Notes: a model not told the origin generated them from the letters alone. Shown: positions 46,404-55,725, counted from the first letter of the stretch. The stretch: 64,000 nucleotides of DNA from Bradyrhizobium hereditatis (GCF_020329435.1 NZ_JAGKJK010000010.1:186001-250000), one strand, 5' to 3'. Numbers and translations are program-made.

Positions 46404-47981
46404 CTACGGCCCCCTTATGGGAAGGAGGCGGCTGGCGATCACGTGAAGGTCCCGCCGGCTCGTCGCGCCATGGGCCCCGATCTGCGACACAGCGACCGCA
46501 ACGACAAAGATGATACCAGCCGCCACGAAATAGATGCTCCCCACATACGGCCAGCTCGGCGCAGGGCCGAACCATGCATCGTGCAGGTACCATCTCAGCG
46601 CCAGCGCCGTGACGATGCCTGCCCCCAGCGGCACCAACACAAAGTGGACCAGGCGCGACCACATGCCGGCGAGACTGAAGCTCGTCCGCAGCAGGATGAC
46701 GGTGGTGACCATCTGGGCGATCATGCCGAAGCACGCGCTCCAGCCCGCCGCCTGCCAGCCGAAATACGGCAACGCGACCGCGCTGGCCGCCAGCGTAGCG
46801 ATGCCGGTCAACAGCGATATCAGTGCATTCGAGCGCGACCGCCCCTGCGCCAAAAGGTAGAATGCGAAAACGTTTGCGCTCGATCCGAGGATACCGGCGA
46901 TCGACAGTATCACGAGTACCCGCTGGCCTTCGGCGGCCACTTCCGCACCAGTCCACAGATGAAGCAGCGGGCCGGCGACCGGAACAAGTCCGCCGATTGC
47001 GCTTGCGGCAATCACATTGAGAACCCAGGAAGATCGAAACAACAAATCCACCTTGCGATCGTCGGCCTCTGCCTGCAGCGTACTGAAGAACGGGAACAGC
47101 ACTTCGCCGACTTTGAGCACGCCGATATACACCGCCTCTTCCAGCCGCTGCGCGATGGAATAGAATCCGACGAATTGCGGTTGCAACAAAGCGCCAAGCA
47201 GATATCTGTCCGCTTGCACGGTGACGACCGCGCCCGCCTGCGCCGCCAGTTGCCAGCCGCCCAGCCTGACCAAATGACCAAGCGGCCCGCGATGAAGTGC
47301 AGGCCACGCCATCCATTCGCCGGTCGCGCGACGCGACAAACCGAAGGCGAGAGCCAGGTTTGTCGCGAAACCTAACGCCTGACAGCCGAGAAATGTCGAG
47401 GCGTGCGGCCAGCGCGGTATGAGCAACAGCATCGACGCTGTCGCGATCACCGTGCCACTAATGCTGATCGTAGCAATCCGCCGATAATCCTGTCGTGCCG
47501 TGAACAATGCTAGAACAACGGCGGAAAGGCACTGACACAGCCATCCGGCGGCCGCCAGCACGAAGGCAAGGCCGAGATCGTCAGCGGACGGGCCAACGAG
47601 ATGGAATCCCAGGCGCGCGAGTGGCGCTCCCGCGAGGCTGAGAATGATGGCGATCAAACTGCCGACGCCGATGGCCAACATCATCGCGGTGGCAAAGTGG
47701 CGCTGCGCTTCATCGCGCTGCGACGGCGCCAGCCGCTGTGCAAGCTCTCGGGTCGCAGACAACGCCAGCGCGTTACTGAACGCCAGCGCGGGCGCCACGC
47801 ATGCCGTAACCAGGCTGGCAACCCCAAATGCCGCGACACCGAGGCGGAAAACCACGAACGGCAGAATCAGCAGGTTCAACGCCACAGCCACCGCAAAGGC
47901 GATCCCGTTCCAGGCGGAATTACTCAGCAGATCGGTCGGACTTTTTTTCAATGCCATATCATCTTCGGGCCGGCGCGACAT
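46404..47981 (-). CDS. Second oligosaccharide flippase (Wzx/MATE type)
   Basis: A 525-residue protein with about twelve to fourteen membrane spans; the N-terminal SNSAWNGIAFAVAVALNLLI and FRLGVAAFGVASL resemble Wzx/RfbX. Two starts are possible (ATG at 47981 or 47957). It is the first gene of the minus-strand unit that runs to 39057. A separate wzx at 29281 means the locus has two flippases. Either one may be a Wzx with a different substrate. Membrane location is the cytoplasmic membrane. Confidence 0.85.
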   Translation of the reverse strand: MSRRPEDDMALKKSPTDLLSNSAWNGIAFAVAVALNLLILPFVVFRLGVAAFGVASLVTACVAPALAFSNALALSATRELAQRLAPSQRDEAQRHFATAMMLAIGVGSLIAIILSLAGAPLARLGFHLVGPSADDLGLAFVLAAAGWLCQCLSAVVLALFTARQDYRRIATISISGTVIATASMLLLIPRWPHASTFLGCQALGFATNLALAFGLSRRATGEWMAWPALHRGPLGHLVRLGGWQLAAQAGAVVTVQADRYLLGALLQPQFVGFYSIAQRLEEAVYIGVLKVGEVLFPFFSTLQAEADDRKVDLLFRSSWVLNVIAASAIGGLVPVAGPLLHLWTGAEVAAEGQRVLVILSIAGILGSSANVFAFYLLAQGRSRSNALISLLTGIATLAASAVALPYFGWQAAGWSACFGMIAQMVTTVILLRTSFSLAGMWSRLVHFVLVPLGAGIVTALALRWYLHDAWFGPAPSWPYVGSIYFVAAGIIFVVAVAVSQIGAHGATSRRDLHVIASRLLPIRGP

Positions 47982-48297
47982 GGATCGGTCGATCTACCAA
48001 CGACCTGGGAACATGCCGTGCCACGAATGACTAGGAAGCGCACTTGCCGACAAGACCGAAGAACCGAGCCGGGAGGTCGCTAATTGCTGGACTCAACCCA
48101 CCTTAACCTATCTACAGGAGCGATTAAGAGGCCGCAATGCAGCCCCTGGAAGTCATTGAAATAAACTTGCTTTATGATGCAGACGATCAAACCAGCTCTC
48201 CTTGGCTGGAAAGCCCCTGCCCCGATTTTCGTCCTGCCAGCTGGCCGTGCTTTTTTCCGCGGAATTGGGGAAAGAGCGATACGGCCTCGTGATCGCA
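47982..48297. other. 316-base intergenic region before the second polysaccharide operon
   Basis: The stretch between the flippase start and the acyltransferase stop shows no convincing gene. It should contain the promoter for the 48 to 39 kb operon. A purine-rich stretch and several short ATGs are present, but none has a good ribosome site and a family-like product. Confidence 0.4.
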
Positions 48298-49476
48298 TCA
48301 AGCCCTTTGCTGCAGGTAGCGCGTACGAGGCACCAAACGGCTCAGCAGCTTCCTGTTCTCAACGAGAAGGGCTAGCTTTGAAGCGATATAGCTAATCGGC
48401 GCAAGGACGGCCGCGGCTGCGATCAGGGAGATCATCCAGCCACGATTGTGAAGCAACGGGTACAGCAAGCTGAAACTCAGCAGGAGTAGCGGATAGTGGA
48501 TGACATAAAGTGTGTATGAAAATCGCGCCAATCCGCTGATTGCCTTGGGTACTGCTACACCTGAAGAAGTCGCCCAGCGAATCAGAATCGCTACCACAAG
48601 CGCAAGAAGGACGCCCACAATCACCATCATCCTCTGTGCAGATGGCGTATCGAGAGGATTCAACAGATCACTCACCAAGTGCCCCTGCCCCATGACGAAC
48701 ATCATTATCAAGGCGCTGACGGCCAGTGCCGTCGCCCTTGGCCAAAACTTGTCGGTGAAAAGTTGGCCCTTGACATAAATGTGCCCCAGCCAAAAGCCGC
48801 CAAGCCAGATAAGGAAAAACCAAAGAAACAAGGCGTTGCGACCATATAGCAGCATGACGCCAATGGCGGCGAGCGGGAGCAAGGTTGAAACTGACCAGCC
48901 GTTCCCAAGCCGTGCTGACAAAAATATGAGAATGTAGAACCACCATTCGTAGCTTAAGGTCCAGAGCGGCCCGTTCATGTTGATGGGCGGAGGAGCCCCG
49001 GGGACCGCCCCATAGAGCAGAAAGAATGTGCTGGGAAGCGCCGACCATTCGAGTATCGCGCGCTCTCGGGCAACGAATAATTCGCCCCCAAGCCGAAAGC
49101 TCTCCCGGCCGTGCAGATCCAGAAGCTGGATGAGCAAGTAAACTAGTATCGTGATGACAATTGCCGCAATCAGCGGCGGATAAATTCTGAGTATTCGCGC
49201 TACGGCAAACCTTGCCGTTTGAAATGACCCGTCTGCATTTCTATGACGAAGACTGCTAATGTATATCATAAACCCACTGACGATGAAAAACATTGTCACT
49301 GCGTGAGTGGCCAATAGACTCGTCAGGGTATGGCTTGGAGAACCGACCCCATAATAGGGCAAGACGAATACCTGGAATCCGTGGACGCACGCAACGATCA
49401 TTGCGCTCACGCCGCGCAAAGCATCCATCAAGTTCGACGTTGCTGCATCGACCCTAACGCTACCATTACCGTTCAT
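48298..49476 (-). CDS. Acyltransferase family 3 (OafA/NodX type)
   Basis: About 392 residues with ten or so membrane segments. LMDALRGVSAMIVACVHG, FFIVSGFMIYIS and GPLWTLSYEWWFYILI are the Acyl_transf_3 signatures. Such proteins O-acetylate O-antigen or lipid-linked sugars from the cytoplasmic side. The start is the ATG at 49476 (MNGNGSV); the frame reaches 49497 with a TTG. Composition is A+T-richer than the region, suggesting lateral acquisition. It sits alone after the flippase gene's promoter region. Confidence 0.85.
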   Translation of the reverse strand: MNGNGSVRVDAATSNLMDALRGVSAMIVACVHGFQVFVLPYYGVGSPSHTLTSLLATHAVTMFFIVSGFMIYISSLRHRNADGSFQTARFAVARILRIYPPLIAAIVITILVYLLIQLLDLHGRESFRLGGELFVARERAILEWSALPSTFFLLYGAVPGAPPPINMNGPLWTLSYEWWFYILIFLSARLGNGWSVSTLLPLAAIGVMLLYGRNALFLWFFLIWLGGFWLGHIYVKGQLFTDKFWPRATALAVSALIMMFVMGQGHLVSDLLNPLDTPSAQRMMVIVGVLLALVVAILIRWATSSGVAVPKAISGLARFSYTLYVIHYPLLLLSFSLLYPLLHNRGWMISLIAAAAVLAPISYIASKLALLVENRKLLSRLVPRTRYLQQRA

Positions 49477-49858
49477 CTGATGAATCGCGATTGGCAAAAA
49501 TAGGGCACTGACAATTCGAATGTCTGAGTTGTCGGACTGCAGAAGGCGCCGCTAACAATTGATGGGAGGCCATGTCAAACTTGATCTAGTCATTATCAAC
49601 ATGAGAGGCCTCGCGTTGCAAGCGCTCAAGTCTCTCCCACTCGGGCAGTCATTGCTCCGCCAAATGTACGTCCCTATGCTCTCGTCGCCCGGTGGTATGC
49701 GTTTGAATGTATCAAGCACAGCTTTAGCAGGAATCGGGTTACAATTATCGAAATAAGCGAATGCTTCTGATCAGGCTCGCCCTCTGTTTGCCGGATAACA
49801 TTGAATTAGCCCATGCTCCGGGACCGGTCCATGCCCGTTGTGTTCTGGGCCGGTCAGG
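49477..49858. other. About 380-base intergenic region with no clear gene
   Basis: Between the acyltransferase and the M10 peptidase gene I see only short ORFs, the longest a 65-codon plus-strand one (49559-49756) without recognisable family. The region is A+T-rich, and has no obvious hairpin terminator that I can assert. Confidence 0.4.
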
Positions 49859-52144
49859 CTAATGCAGGATGAAAAAGCCAACGGGCAACTCGGCCACCTG
49901 AAACTTTACGTCGTCGTGCTCGAAGACGTTGATTATCGCATTCTGGTCGCCATTAGCTGGCTGAAACGACGAATCTGCCTGGACGAGCGCTTCCGGGTTT
50001 GCATAGCTGGCTGAAAATTCGGCCAGCCAGACAGAATCAGTTCCGCCCCCACCGAAATCTGCCCGGAACCGGAACGCATCATGAGCGCCTGGCGTAGTCG
50101 GGGCCACTTGCGAGACGGTGGAAGCGCCAACCGTGCCGTCGCCGTTGAGATCCTGCTGGAAGCTCGTTTCCAGCGACACAATGCCGGAGCTGCTCCCCGA
50201 AGCAGGCGCGGTGTTGGTGATGTAGTTGCCGTTGCCGTCGACGCTCCAGACGATGTAGCTGTCGGCCGTCCCGTACTTCAGCACGACTTGGTAGCCGCTC
50301 GCCGTCTGCTCCGTTCCGATCGGCGTCCAAGCGCCGAACTGGCCCACTACGACCGGCGCTCCGTAACAATACAGCTCAGGGCCGGAGTTGCCGCTGACGC
50401 TGGCGAGATAATAGTTATTGCCGACCTGGACCAGCTTGGTTGATCCGAGGGACTCGATGGCTGTTCCTGACGCGAGCGCTACTCCAATCGTGCCGTCGCC
50501 GTTGAGATCCTGCTGGAAGCTCGTTTCCAGCGACACAATGCCGGAGCTGCTCCCCGAAGCAGGCGCGGTGTTGGTGATGTAGTTGCCGTTGCCGTCGACG
50601 CTCCAGACGATGTAGCTGTCGGCCGTCCCGTACTTCAGCACGACTTGGTAGCCGCTCGCCGTCTGCTCCGTTCCGATCGGCGTCCAAGCGCCGAACTGGC
50701 CCACTACGACCGGCGCTCCGTAACAATACAGCTCAGGGCCGGAACCGCTGCTGTTGCTCTGAAGAAAGTAATAAGAGGAAACCTGGACAAGACTGGTCGA
50801 TCCATGCGCCTCTATAACCGTTGGCGAGTTCGTGAAGGTCGAGCTCGCAAAGGTCCCGTCGGAGAACTGGAAATTCTCGACCCCCGTAAGGGAGTCCGCC
50901 CCGTCAGCCGATCCAGTTCGCTGATCTATCACCGTATATGTCTGATTTGAGGAGTTAAAAACGATCAGATAATTACCGCGAGAGCCTGTAAATACCGCGA
51001 CGTCCGTACCAGAGCCTCCCAAAATGGAGTCATTTCCCGCACCACCAATCAGCGTATCGTTGCCGCCGCCGCCCAACAGTGTACAGCCCAGGTCGTTTGC
51101 GGTCAGCCTGTCGCTGCCGCTGCCGCCGATGGCTTTCTCGATGACCGCGCTGAGCGCGATCCCGATATTGTTGACGAGGCCGCCCACTGAGGAATACGCA
51201 CCAGAACGCAAGTCGATAGTTTGCGCGCTGGAGTAGGCCGAGCAATCGAGCGTGTCGCTACCGCCGCTGTCGTAGATGGTAAGCGCCGGCGCCGACGTGT
51301 AGTTGCCGAAATTAAAGACTGGGCCGGCATTGGCGTTGAAGCCATAGACGGTATCGCCGATCCTCGTCGAGGTCGCCGCGCCATAGATCGCAGCCACCGC
51401 GTAGATATCCGCCATCTGCGGCGTAACAACGTAGCGGTAGGAGCTCCCGGAATAATTCGGTTCCGAGAAATACGACATGATCGAATATTGCCAGGTGTCG
51501 TTGGCATAAAGCGCATTGGCCGAATACGACGCGCTGCCGTTGTACGGCCCCTGATGGCCGAGGCCGAGCGCATGGCCGATTTCGTGAACGTAGGTCTGGT
51601 AGGCGTAGCTATCGATGCCGGTCTTGCCGTCATAGGCGCCGCCGTCGGTGGTGACCCAGTCGGTGCTGATGTTGATGTTCATCGAGACGATTGCGCCCGA
51701 ACCGTTCCAGCTCCCGCTGGCATAGGCCTGCATCGTCCCGTTGTGGGTGAACGTGATGTTCGCCGAGCCCGTGGTCTGCACGAAGGTGATGTTGGCGACC
51801 TCGCTCCATGCCTGCAGCGCCGTCAGTGCGAGGAATTGCTCCGACGAATTCAATCCGCTGATATTATAGGTGATGGTGTTGGAGGCCCAATGGTGGGCGA
51901 TCGTGCTGTTGTAGTGCCAGAAACCGTTGATGAGATAGTCGGCGAGCGTGGCGATCGAGGCCACGGGTTTCGCAGCGGTCGCGACCACCGTGGTCACGGT
52001 GTCGGCCGCCAAGGGGAAAGGATCGCCTGGATCGATCTCGAGCCCATCGCCAGCCGGGTCGTGGGCCGAAAGGGTCAGGCCGTTGCCGGTATCCGCGGCT
52101 GCAAAAGTCCAGGCTTCATCGAATGGGAAAAGCTTCTTCTTCAT
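49859..52144 (-). CDS. M10 (serralysin-like) metallopeptidase with RTX repeats and duplicated Trp-rich modules
   Basis: A 761-residue predicted secreted protein. The zinc-binding motif HEIGHALGLGH is at 187-197 with a Met-turn at Met223 (SIMSYF). RTX-type Ca-binding repeats (LLGGGGNDTLIGGAGNDSILGG) occupy about 360-385. From about 440 two copies of a roughly 119-residue module follow, each with FGAWTPIGTEQTASGYQVV, VWSVDGNGNYITN and a DLNGDGT end; these resemble the W_rich_C domain. No signal peptide is seen, as expected for type I secretion through a C-terminal signal. Other members are extracellular proteases or adhesins; the active site looks complete. The adjacent genes do not include a type I exporter. 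Confidence 0.85.
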   Translation of the reverse strand: MKKKLFPFDEAWTFAAADTGNGLTLSAHDPAGDGLEIDPGDPFPLAADTVTTVVATAAKPVASIATLADYLINGFWHYNSTIAHHWASNTITYNISGLNSSEQFLALTALQAWSEVANITFVQTTGSANITFTHNGTMQAYASGSWNGSGAIVSMNINISTDWVTTDGGAYDGKTGIDSYAYQTYVHEIGHALGLGHQGPYNGSASYSANALYANDTWQYSIMSYFSEPNYSGSSYRYVVTPQMADIYAVAAIYGAATSTRIGDTVYGFNANAGPVFNFGNYTSAPALTIYDSGGSDTLDCSAYSSAQTIDLRSGAYSSVGGLVNNIGIALSAVIEKAIGGSGSDRLTANDLGCTLLGGGGNDTLIGGAGNDSILGGSGTDVAVFTGSRGNYLIVFNSSNQTYTVIDQRTGSADGADSLTGVENFQFSDGTFASSTFTNSPTVIEAHGSTSLVQVSSYYFLQSNSSGSGPELYCYGAPVVVGQFGAWTPIGTEQTASGYQVVLKYGTADSYIVWSVDGNGNYITNTAPASGSSSGIVSLETSFQQDLNGDGTIGVALASGTAIESLGSTKLVQVGNNYYLASVSGNSGPELYCYGAPVVVGQFGAWTPIGTEQTASGYQVVLKYGTADSYIVWSVDGNGNYITNTAPASGSSSGIVSLETSFQQDLNGDGTVGASTVSQVAPTTPGAHDAFRFRADFGGGGTDSVWLAEFSASYANPEALVQADSSFQPANGDQNAIINVFEHDDVKFQVAELPVGFFILH
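50132..50386 (-). repeat. Direct repeat copy 1 inside the M10 protein gene
   Basis: About 255 bases read as identical to the block at 50489-50743, at an offset of 357 bases (119 codons). It encodes the Trp-rich module. Identity at the DNA level, including synonymous sites, implies recent duplication or gene conversion. Confidence 0.9.
50489..50743 (-). repeat. Direct repeat copy 2 inside the M10 protein gene
   Basis: Matches 50132-50386 at an offset of 357 bases. Sequence on each side of the copies differs: the linkers between modules (around 50387-50488 and 50744 onward) are related but diverged. Confidence 0.9.
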
Positions 52145-52446
52145 CGATCAGGCCCGTCGGCAGGTCGTTGAACTACACGAAATCGAAAAGCATTCGGCAA
52201 GCTAGAATCGCGCTATTAATGCTTGTTTACCGCTGGCCTTGTTGCGCAGCTTTGCTTGGCATTGGGGCGAAAAGCAGAAGTCACTGGCGCCACCCCGTAG
52301 AATTGCGGTGTTTGAACTATCTTCTCCGATTGAAGCCAGGCCCGACCAGCGCCGAACAAGCTGTTGGAAATCGGCGCCGGATTTGTTTAAGTCGGACCGG
52401 GCTGCCTTTCCCATCCGCGAAAATCCGAAAAAAACAAGGTTTCTCA
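52145..52446. other. 302-base divergent intergenic region
   Basis: Lies between the M10 gene and the CoA transferase gene, divergently oriented. No gene is evident. It presumably carries both promoters. An A+T-rich AAAAAACAAGG stretch near 52430 precedes the CoA transferase start. Confidence 0.4.
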
Positions 52447-53640
52447 ATGCCTTTCCCACATGCTTCGCAGGCCCTTTCCCGTTTCACCGTGCTCGATCTC
52501 ACCCGTGTTCGCTCCGGGCCCACCTGCGTCCGGCAATTGGCGGACTGGGGAGCCAACGTCATCAAGATCGACGCGCTGCTGGAGGATGGCGGTGGCGAGC
52601 AGCCGGGCGGCCCGCGTCATGGCTCGGATTTTCAGAATTTGCACCGTAACAAGCGGGCCATGACGCTGAACCTGAAGGATCCCAGGGGGCTGGAGGTATT
52701 CAAGCGCCTCGCCACGAAGGCAGACGTCGTGGTCGAGAACTTCCGGCCCGACGTCAAAGGCAAACTCGGCATCGATTATGAGAGCCTGCGCCAGATCAAC
52801 CCGCGGATCGTCTACGGCAGCATTTCCGGCTTCGGCCAGGATGGTCCGTACCACAAGCGGCCGGGCTTCGATCAGATCGCGCAAGGCATGGGCGGGCTGA
52901 TGTCGGTCACCGGCGCGCCGGGTCAGGGCCCGATGCGGGTCGGCATCCCCGTCGCCGATCTCACCGCCGGGCTGTTCTGCGCGCTCGGCATCCTCACCGC
53001 GCTCCTGGAGCGCGAGGTTTCCGGCGAGGGCCAATGGGTGCAGACGTCGCTGCTGCAAGCGCAGATCTTCATGCTGGATTTCCAGGCCTCGCGCTGGCTG
53101 ATGGAAAAGGAAGTCGCCAAGCAAGCCGGCAACAACCATCCGACCAGCATCCCGACCGGCGTATTCAAGACCTCGGACGGCTACATCAACATCGCCACGA
53201 CGGGTGGACGGATCTGGGAGCGCTGCGCCCAGGCGATCGGCGCGCCGGAACTGATCACTAACCCCGACTACGCCACCGCGCCCGCGCGCTCGAAGAATCG
53301 CGACGCGCTCAATGCAGCGATCGAAAAACTCACCGAGAAGAAGTCCACGGAGACCTGGGTCAGGGAGTTGAACGAGGCCGGCGTGCCCTGTGGCCCGATC
53401 TACTCGATCGACCAGATGTTCGAGGACGCCCAGGTCAAGCATCTCGGCATCGCGCAACACGTACCGAACGACGAGAACCGCCACATCCAGCTCGTCGGCC
53501 AGCCGGTGACACTGTCGCGCACGCCGAGCCGGATGGCCGCTCGGCCGCCCGAGTTCGGCGAACAGACCGAGGAAGTGCTGGCCGAGTTCGGCTTTGCGAA
53601 GGACGAGATAGCCGAGTTGCGCCAGCGCAAGGTGGTGTGA
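52447..53640 (+). CDS. CaiB/BaiF CoA transferase family III protein
   Basis: A 397-residue CoA transferase that would move CoA between carboxylic acids. The N-terminal VLDLTRVRSGPTCVRQLADWGANVIKI and the catalytic-type Asp in VADLTAGLF match the family, as do SISGFGQDGPY and the C-terminal FEDAQVKHLG. The ATG at 52447 gives the standard N-terminus; the frame's extension to 52123 is not protein-like. It may act on carnitine, itaconate, oxalate or another acid; substrate is unassigned. Confidence 0.9.
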   Translation: MPFPHASQALSRFTVLDLTRVRSGPTCVRQLADWGANVIKIDALLEDGGGEQPGGPRHGSDFQNLHRNKRAMTLNLKDPRGLEVFKRLATKADVVVENFRPDVKGKLGIDYESLRQINPRIVYGSISGFGQDGPYHKRPGFDQIAQGMGGLMSVTGAPGQGPMRVGIPVADLTAGLFCALGILTALLEREVSGEGQWVQTSLLQAQIFMLDFQASRWLMEKEVAKQAGNNHPTSIPTGVFKTSDGYINIATTGGRIWERCAQAIGAPELITNPDYATAPARSKNRDALNAAIEKLTEKKSTETWVRELNEAGVPCGPIYSIDQMFEDAQVKHLGIAQHVPNDENRHIQLVGQPVTLSRTPSRMAARPPEFGEQTEEVLAEFGFAKDEIAELRQRKVV

Positions 53641-53653
53641 GCCGACTCCAGGC

Positions 53654-53731
53654 GTAGGGCGGATTAGCGAAAGCGTAATCCGCCGAGGTTTGCCATGAGC
53701 GGCGGATTACGCTTACGCTAATCCGCCCTAC
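53654..53731. repeat. Long palindromic intergenic repeat
   Basis: GTAGGGCGGATTAGCGAAAG... and its near complement ...ACGCTAATCCGCCCTAC form a roughly 30-base stem with a short loop (around 53685-53700). It sits 14 bases after the CoA transferase stop, is a known dispersed Bradyrhizobium repeat type, and could work as a transcriptional or RNA-stability element. Confidence 0.8.
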
Positions 53732-53798
53732 GGCCTGCGGCTGACATGTGGCCGCGATCGGCTACACTGCCCTTTCATTATCCCGTGAAAGGCATTCC

Positions 53799-54275
53799 AT
53801 GCGCATCATGATCCTCAATGGCCCGAACCTGAACATGCTCGGCATCCGCGAGCCGCATATCTACGGCTCGACCACGCTCGACGCCATCAAGTCGTCCTGC
53901 GAAGAGTTCGCCGCCTTCACCGGCACGCAACTGGCATTTCACCAGTCGAACCATGAGGGCGAGTTGGTTGATCTGATCCAGTCTGCGCGCACCTCGGCAG
54001 ACGCCCTCATCATCAATCCAGCCGCCTACTCCTTCACCTCGATTGCGATGTTCGACGCCATGAAGATCTTCGAGGGGCCGATCTACGAGGTGCACATCTC
54101 CAATATCCATGCCCGCGACGAGTTGCATCGCCACTCCAAGCTCTCGGCGGCCGTGAAAGGCGTCATCGCAGGCCTTGGCCCCTATGGCTACATTGTTGCG
54201 ATGCAAGCTGCATTGCAGACTGCAGGCCAACTGCCCGCCTCGCTGCCGGCGGCCGTCCGCGTTGGCCCGAAATGA
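53799..54275 (+). CDS. aroQ: Type II 3-dehydroquinate dehydratase
   Basis: A 158-residue type II DHQase converting 3-dehydroquinate to 3-dehydroshikimate. Arg17 and Tyr22 in LGIREPHIYG, SNHEGELVD (about 50-58), NPAAYSFTS and the catalytic His99 in EVHISN are all present, as is the short length. The ATG at 53799 follows AAAGG; the frame extends upstream to 53748 without coding sense. Some bradyrhizobia carry a second aroQ for quinate/catabolic use; here the gene stands next to a hypothetical and CoA transferase, away from other shikimate genes, so the catabolic option is open. Confidence 0.93.
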   Translation: MRIMILNGPNLNMLGIREPHIYGSTTLDAIKSSCEEFAAFTGTQLAFHQSNHEGELVDLIQSARTSADALIINPAAYSFTSIAMFDAMKIFEGPIYEVHISNIHARDELHRHSKLSAAVKGVIAGLGPYGYIVAMQAALQTAGQLPASLPAAVRVGPK

Positions 54276-54290
54276 CGGATGGAGACTGAT

Positions 54291-54950
54291 ATGCAGGAAG
54301 CCGGCTACCTCGCCATCTGGAGTGATCTCGCCCCGCAGGACGAGACCGATTGGGCGCACTGGATAACCCGCGAACATGCCGCCGAACGCGTCGGCATCAA
54401 CGGATTTCTGGCGTGCCGCGTCTTCCGTGCGCTGGGCGCGTCGGTGAACCGCTACTTCATTCTCTATGAGCTGGAAGATGAACGTGTCGTCGGCGGAGCA
54501 GATTATCTGGCGCGGCTGAACGCGCCGACGCCTTGGTCGCAACGCATCATGCCCCGGCTCGGCAATTTCGCGCGCGGCGGCGGCCGCATCGCAGCTTCAG
54601 CCGGCACTGGCCAGGGCGGTATCGTCGCTCCCTTGCGTCTCGACGCCACGCCGTCCTGGGACGCTTCCGCACTCGTCGCCGATCTGGCTCGCCTCGACCG
54701 GATCATTGCCGCGCGGCTCCTGCTTACCGATATCGCGCAAACCTCGATCAAGACCCGCGAGAAAGGCATGCGAAGCAGTGACGGCTCGTTCGCCGCTCTC
54801 CTGCTGATCGAGGGATTGGACGAAGCCGCCGTTCGCGACGCGCTTCATCACCTGCGCAAGACGCTTCCCGCCGAGGATCACGTTGCGATCGATAGTCTGC
54901 CAATCTACCGGCTTGCCTTCAGCCTGCCAAAGCGGCTGCTTCCGGGATGA
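54291..54950 (+). CDS. Hypothetical protein, possibly dimeric alpha-beta barrel
   Basis: I do not recognise this family. From the ATG at 54291 (GGAG seven bases upstream) it is 219 residues. The first 80 residues (WAHWITREHAAERVGINGFLACRVFRA) look like EthD or NIPSNAP-type ferredoxin-like folds, and a related half follows (GSFAALLLIEGLDEAAVRDAL), suggesting an internal two-fold repeat. It is 15 bases downstream of aroQ, so it probably shares a transcript. Cytoplasmic; no signal or membrane segment. Confidence 0.65.
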   Translation: MQEAGYLAIWSDLAPQDETDWAHWITREHAAERVGINGFLACRVFRALGASVNRYFILYELEDERVVGGADYLARLNAPTPWSQRIMPRLGNFARGGGRIAASAGTGQGGIVAPLRLDATPSWDASALVADLARLDRIIAARLLLTDIAQTSIKTREKGMRSSDGSFAALLLIEGLDEAAVRDALHHLRKTLPAEDHVAIDSLPIYRLAFSLPKRLLPG

Positions 54951-55179
54951 CGACAGTCGTAGGGTGGGCAAAGGAGCGCCGGCGACGTGCCCACCGTCTA
55001 TCACCGATCATGCGGCGAGATGGTGGGCACGCTGTTGCTTTGCCCCCCGGTGATTTGCTGCGCAGCGCAAGCACAATCGAACGGTGGAAGCCGCGACAAA
55101 CTGGCACGACGGCAAATCACTTCTGATTTTCCGAAATTGCGTCAAGCCCCGGAATCAAAAATATTCCGCTTCCGTTTTC

Positions 55180-55590
55180 ACCCAAATCAGTCGCATAACT
55201 CCGCCCGTCTCACCGCAAGATGAGGGGCGTCGGCCATCGTCACCAACGTGCAGTGAGATGCGATGGACGCGGAGGGCGCGAGAGACGTTGCGCGCCGGAT
55301 GCGTACGGCGAAGTCGTGTGGTTCGGGCGCCGCGGTGCTGGCGTTAAGTTCCCAAGAGCAGCGAAAGCTTCTCGGGGGCGATGGTGGCAATAAAGCCGTT
55401 CACCAGGAAGAGCACGAAGTAAGCCGTAAAGCCATTGCGCAGGGAAGGCCGGAGTGTTTCCGCTGTACCTGTATGCTCGGGTGCGTTTTTCTTTATGCGC
55501 AACGGCACACGAGACCGCGGGTGCAGCCAGCACCCGGTCTTCCCTGCGCCCTCTGATCTCGATGAGGGCAAAGACGATGCAAACCTCGGG
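55180..55590. repeat. Dispersed repeat element, often misannotated as protein
   Basis: The block around the phrase CGGCACACGAGACCGCGGG, with the translation FFFMRNGTRDRGC, is found repeatedly in Bradyrhizobiaceae genomes in my recollection. Boundaries are approximate. It carries no ribosome site and no sensible gene. Origin unknown. Confidence 0.55.
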
Positions 55591-55626
55591 CAATTCATGT
55601 CGCGAGATCGCGAAACTATATCCACG

Positions 55627-55702
55627 TCATTGCGAGCGCAGCGAAGCAATCCATCTATCCCCGAGTCGAAACGTGGATTGCTTCGCCTCGCTCGCAATGA
55701 CG
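55627..55702. repeat. Inverted repeat, bradyrhizobial intergenic palindrome
   Basis: GTCATTGCGAGCGCAGCGAA at the left and CTCGCTCGCAATGAC at the right enclose AGCAATCCA/TGGATTGCT complementarity. The same element occurs at 57256-57340. Both copies lie at the borders of TctA. Confidence 0.8.
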
Positions 55703-55725
55703 GCTCTACTCATCGCGTCAAATCG

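Larger units (their letters stand above)
54951..55725. other. 775-base intergenic region with dispersed repeats
   Basis: Between the hypothetical gene and the TctA stop. It contains a block at about 55180-55590 that I know as a dispersed Bradyrhizobium/Rhodopseudomonas repeat, often misannotated as protein with sequences like FFFMRNGTRDRGC. A palindrome at 55627-55702 follows. No real gene is visible; the long plus-strand ORF starting here runs antisense through TctA. Confidence 0.6.

Noticed and set aside
46068-47375. Plus-strand ORF of 435 codons
   Set aside because: Antisense to AsnB and the flippase; composition typical of a shadow frame.
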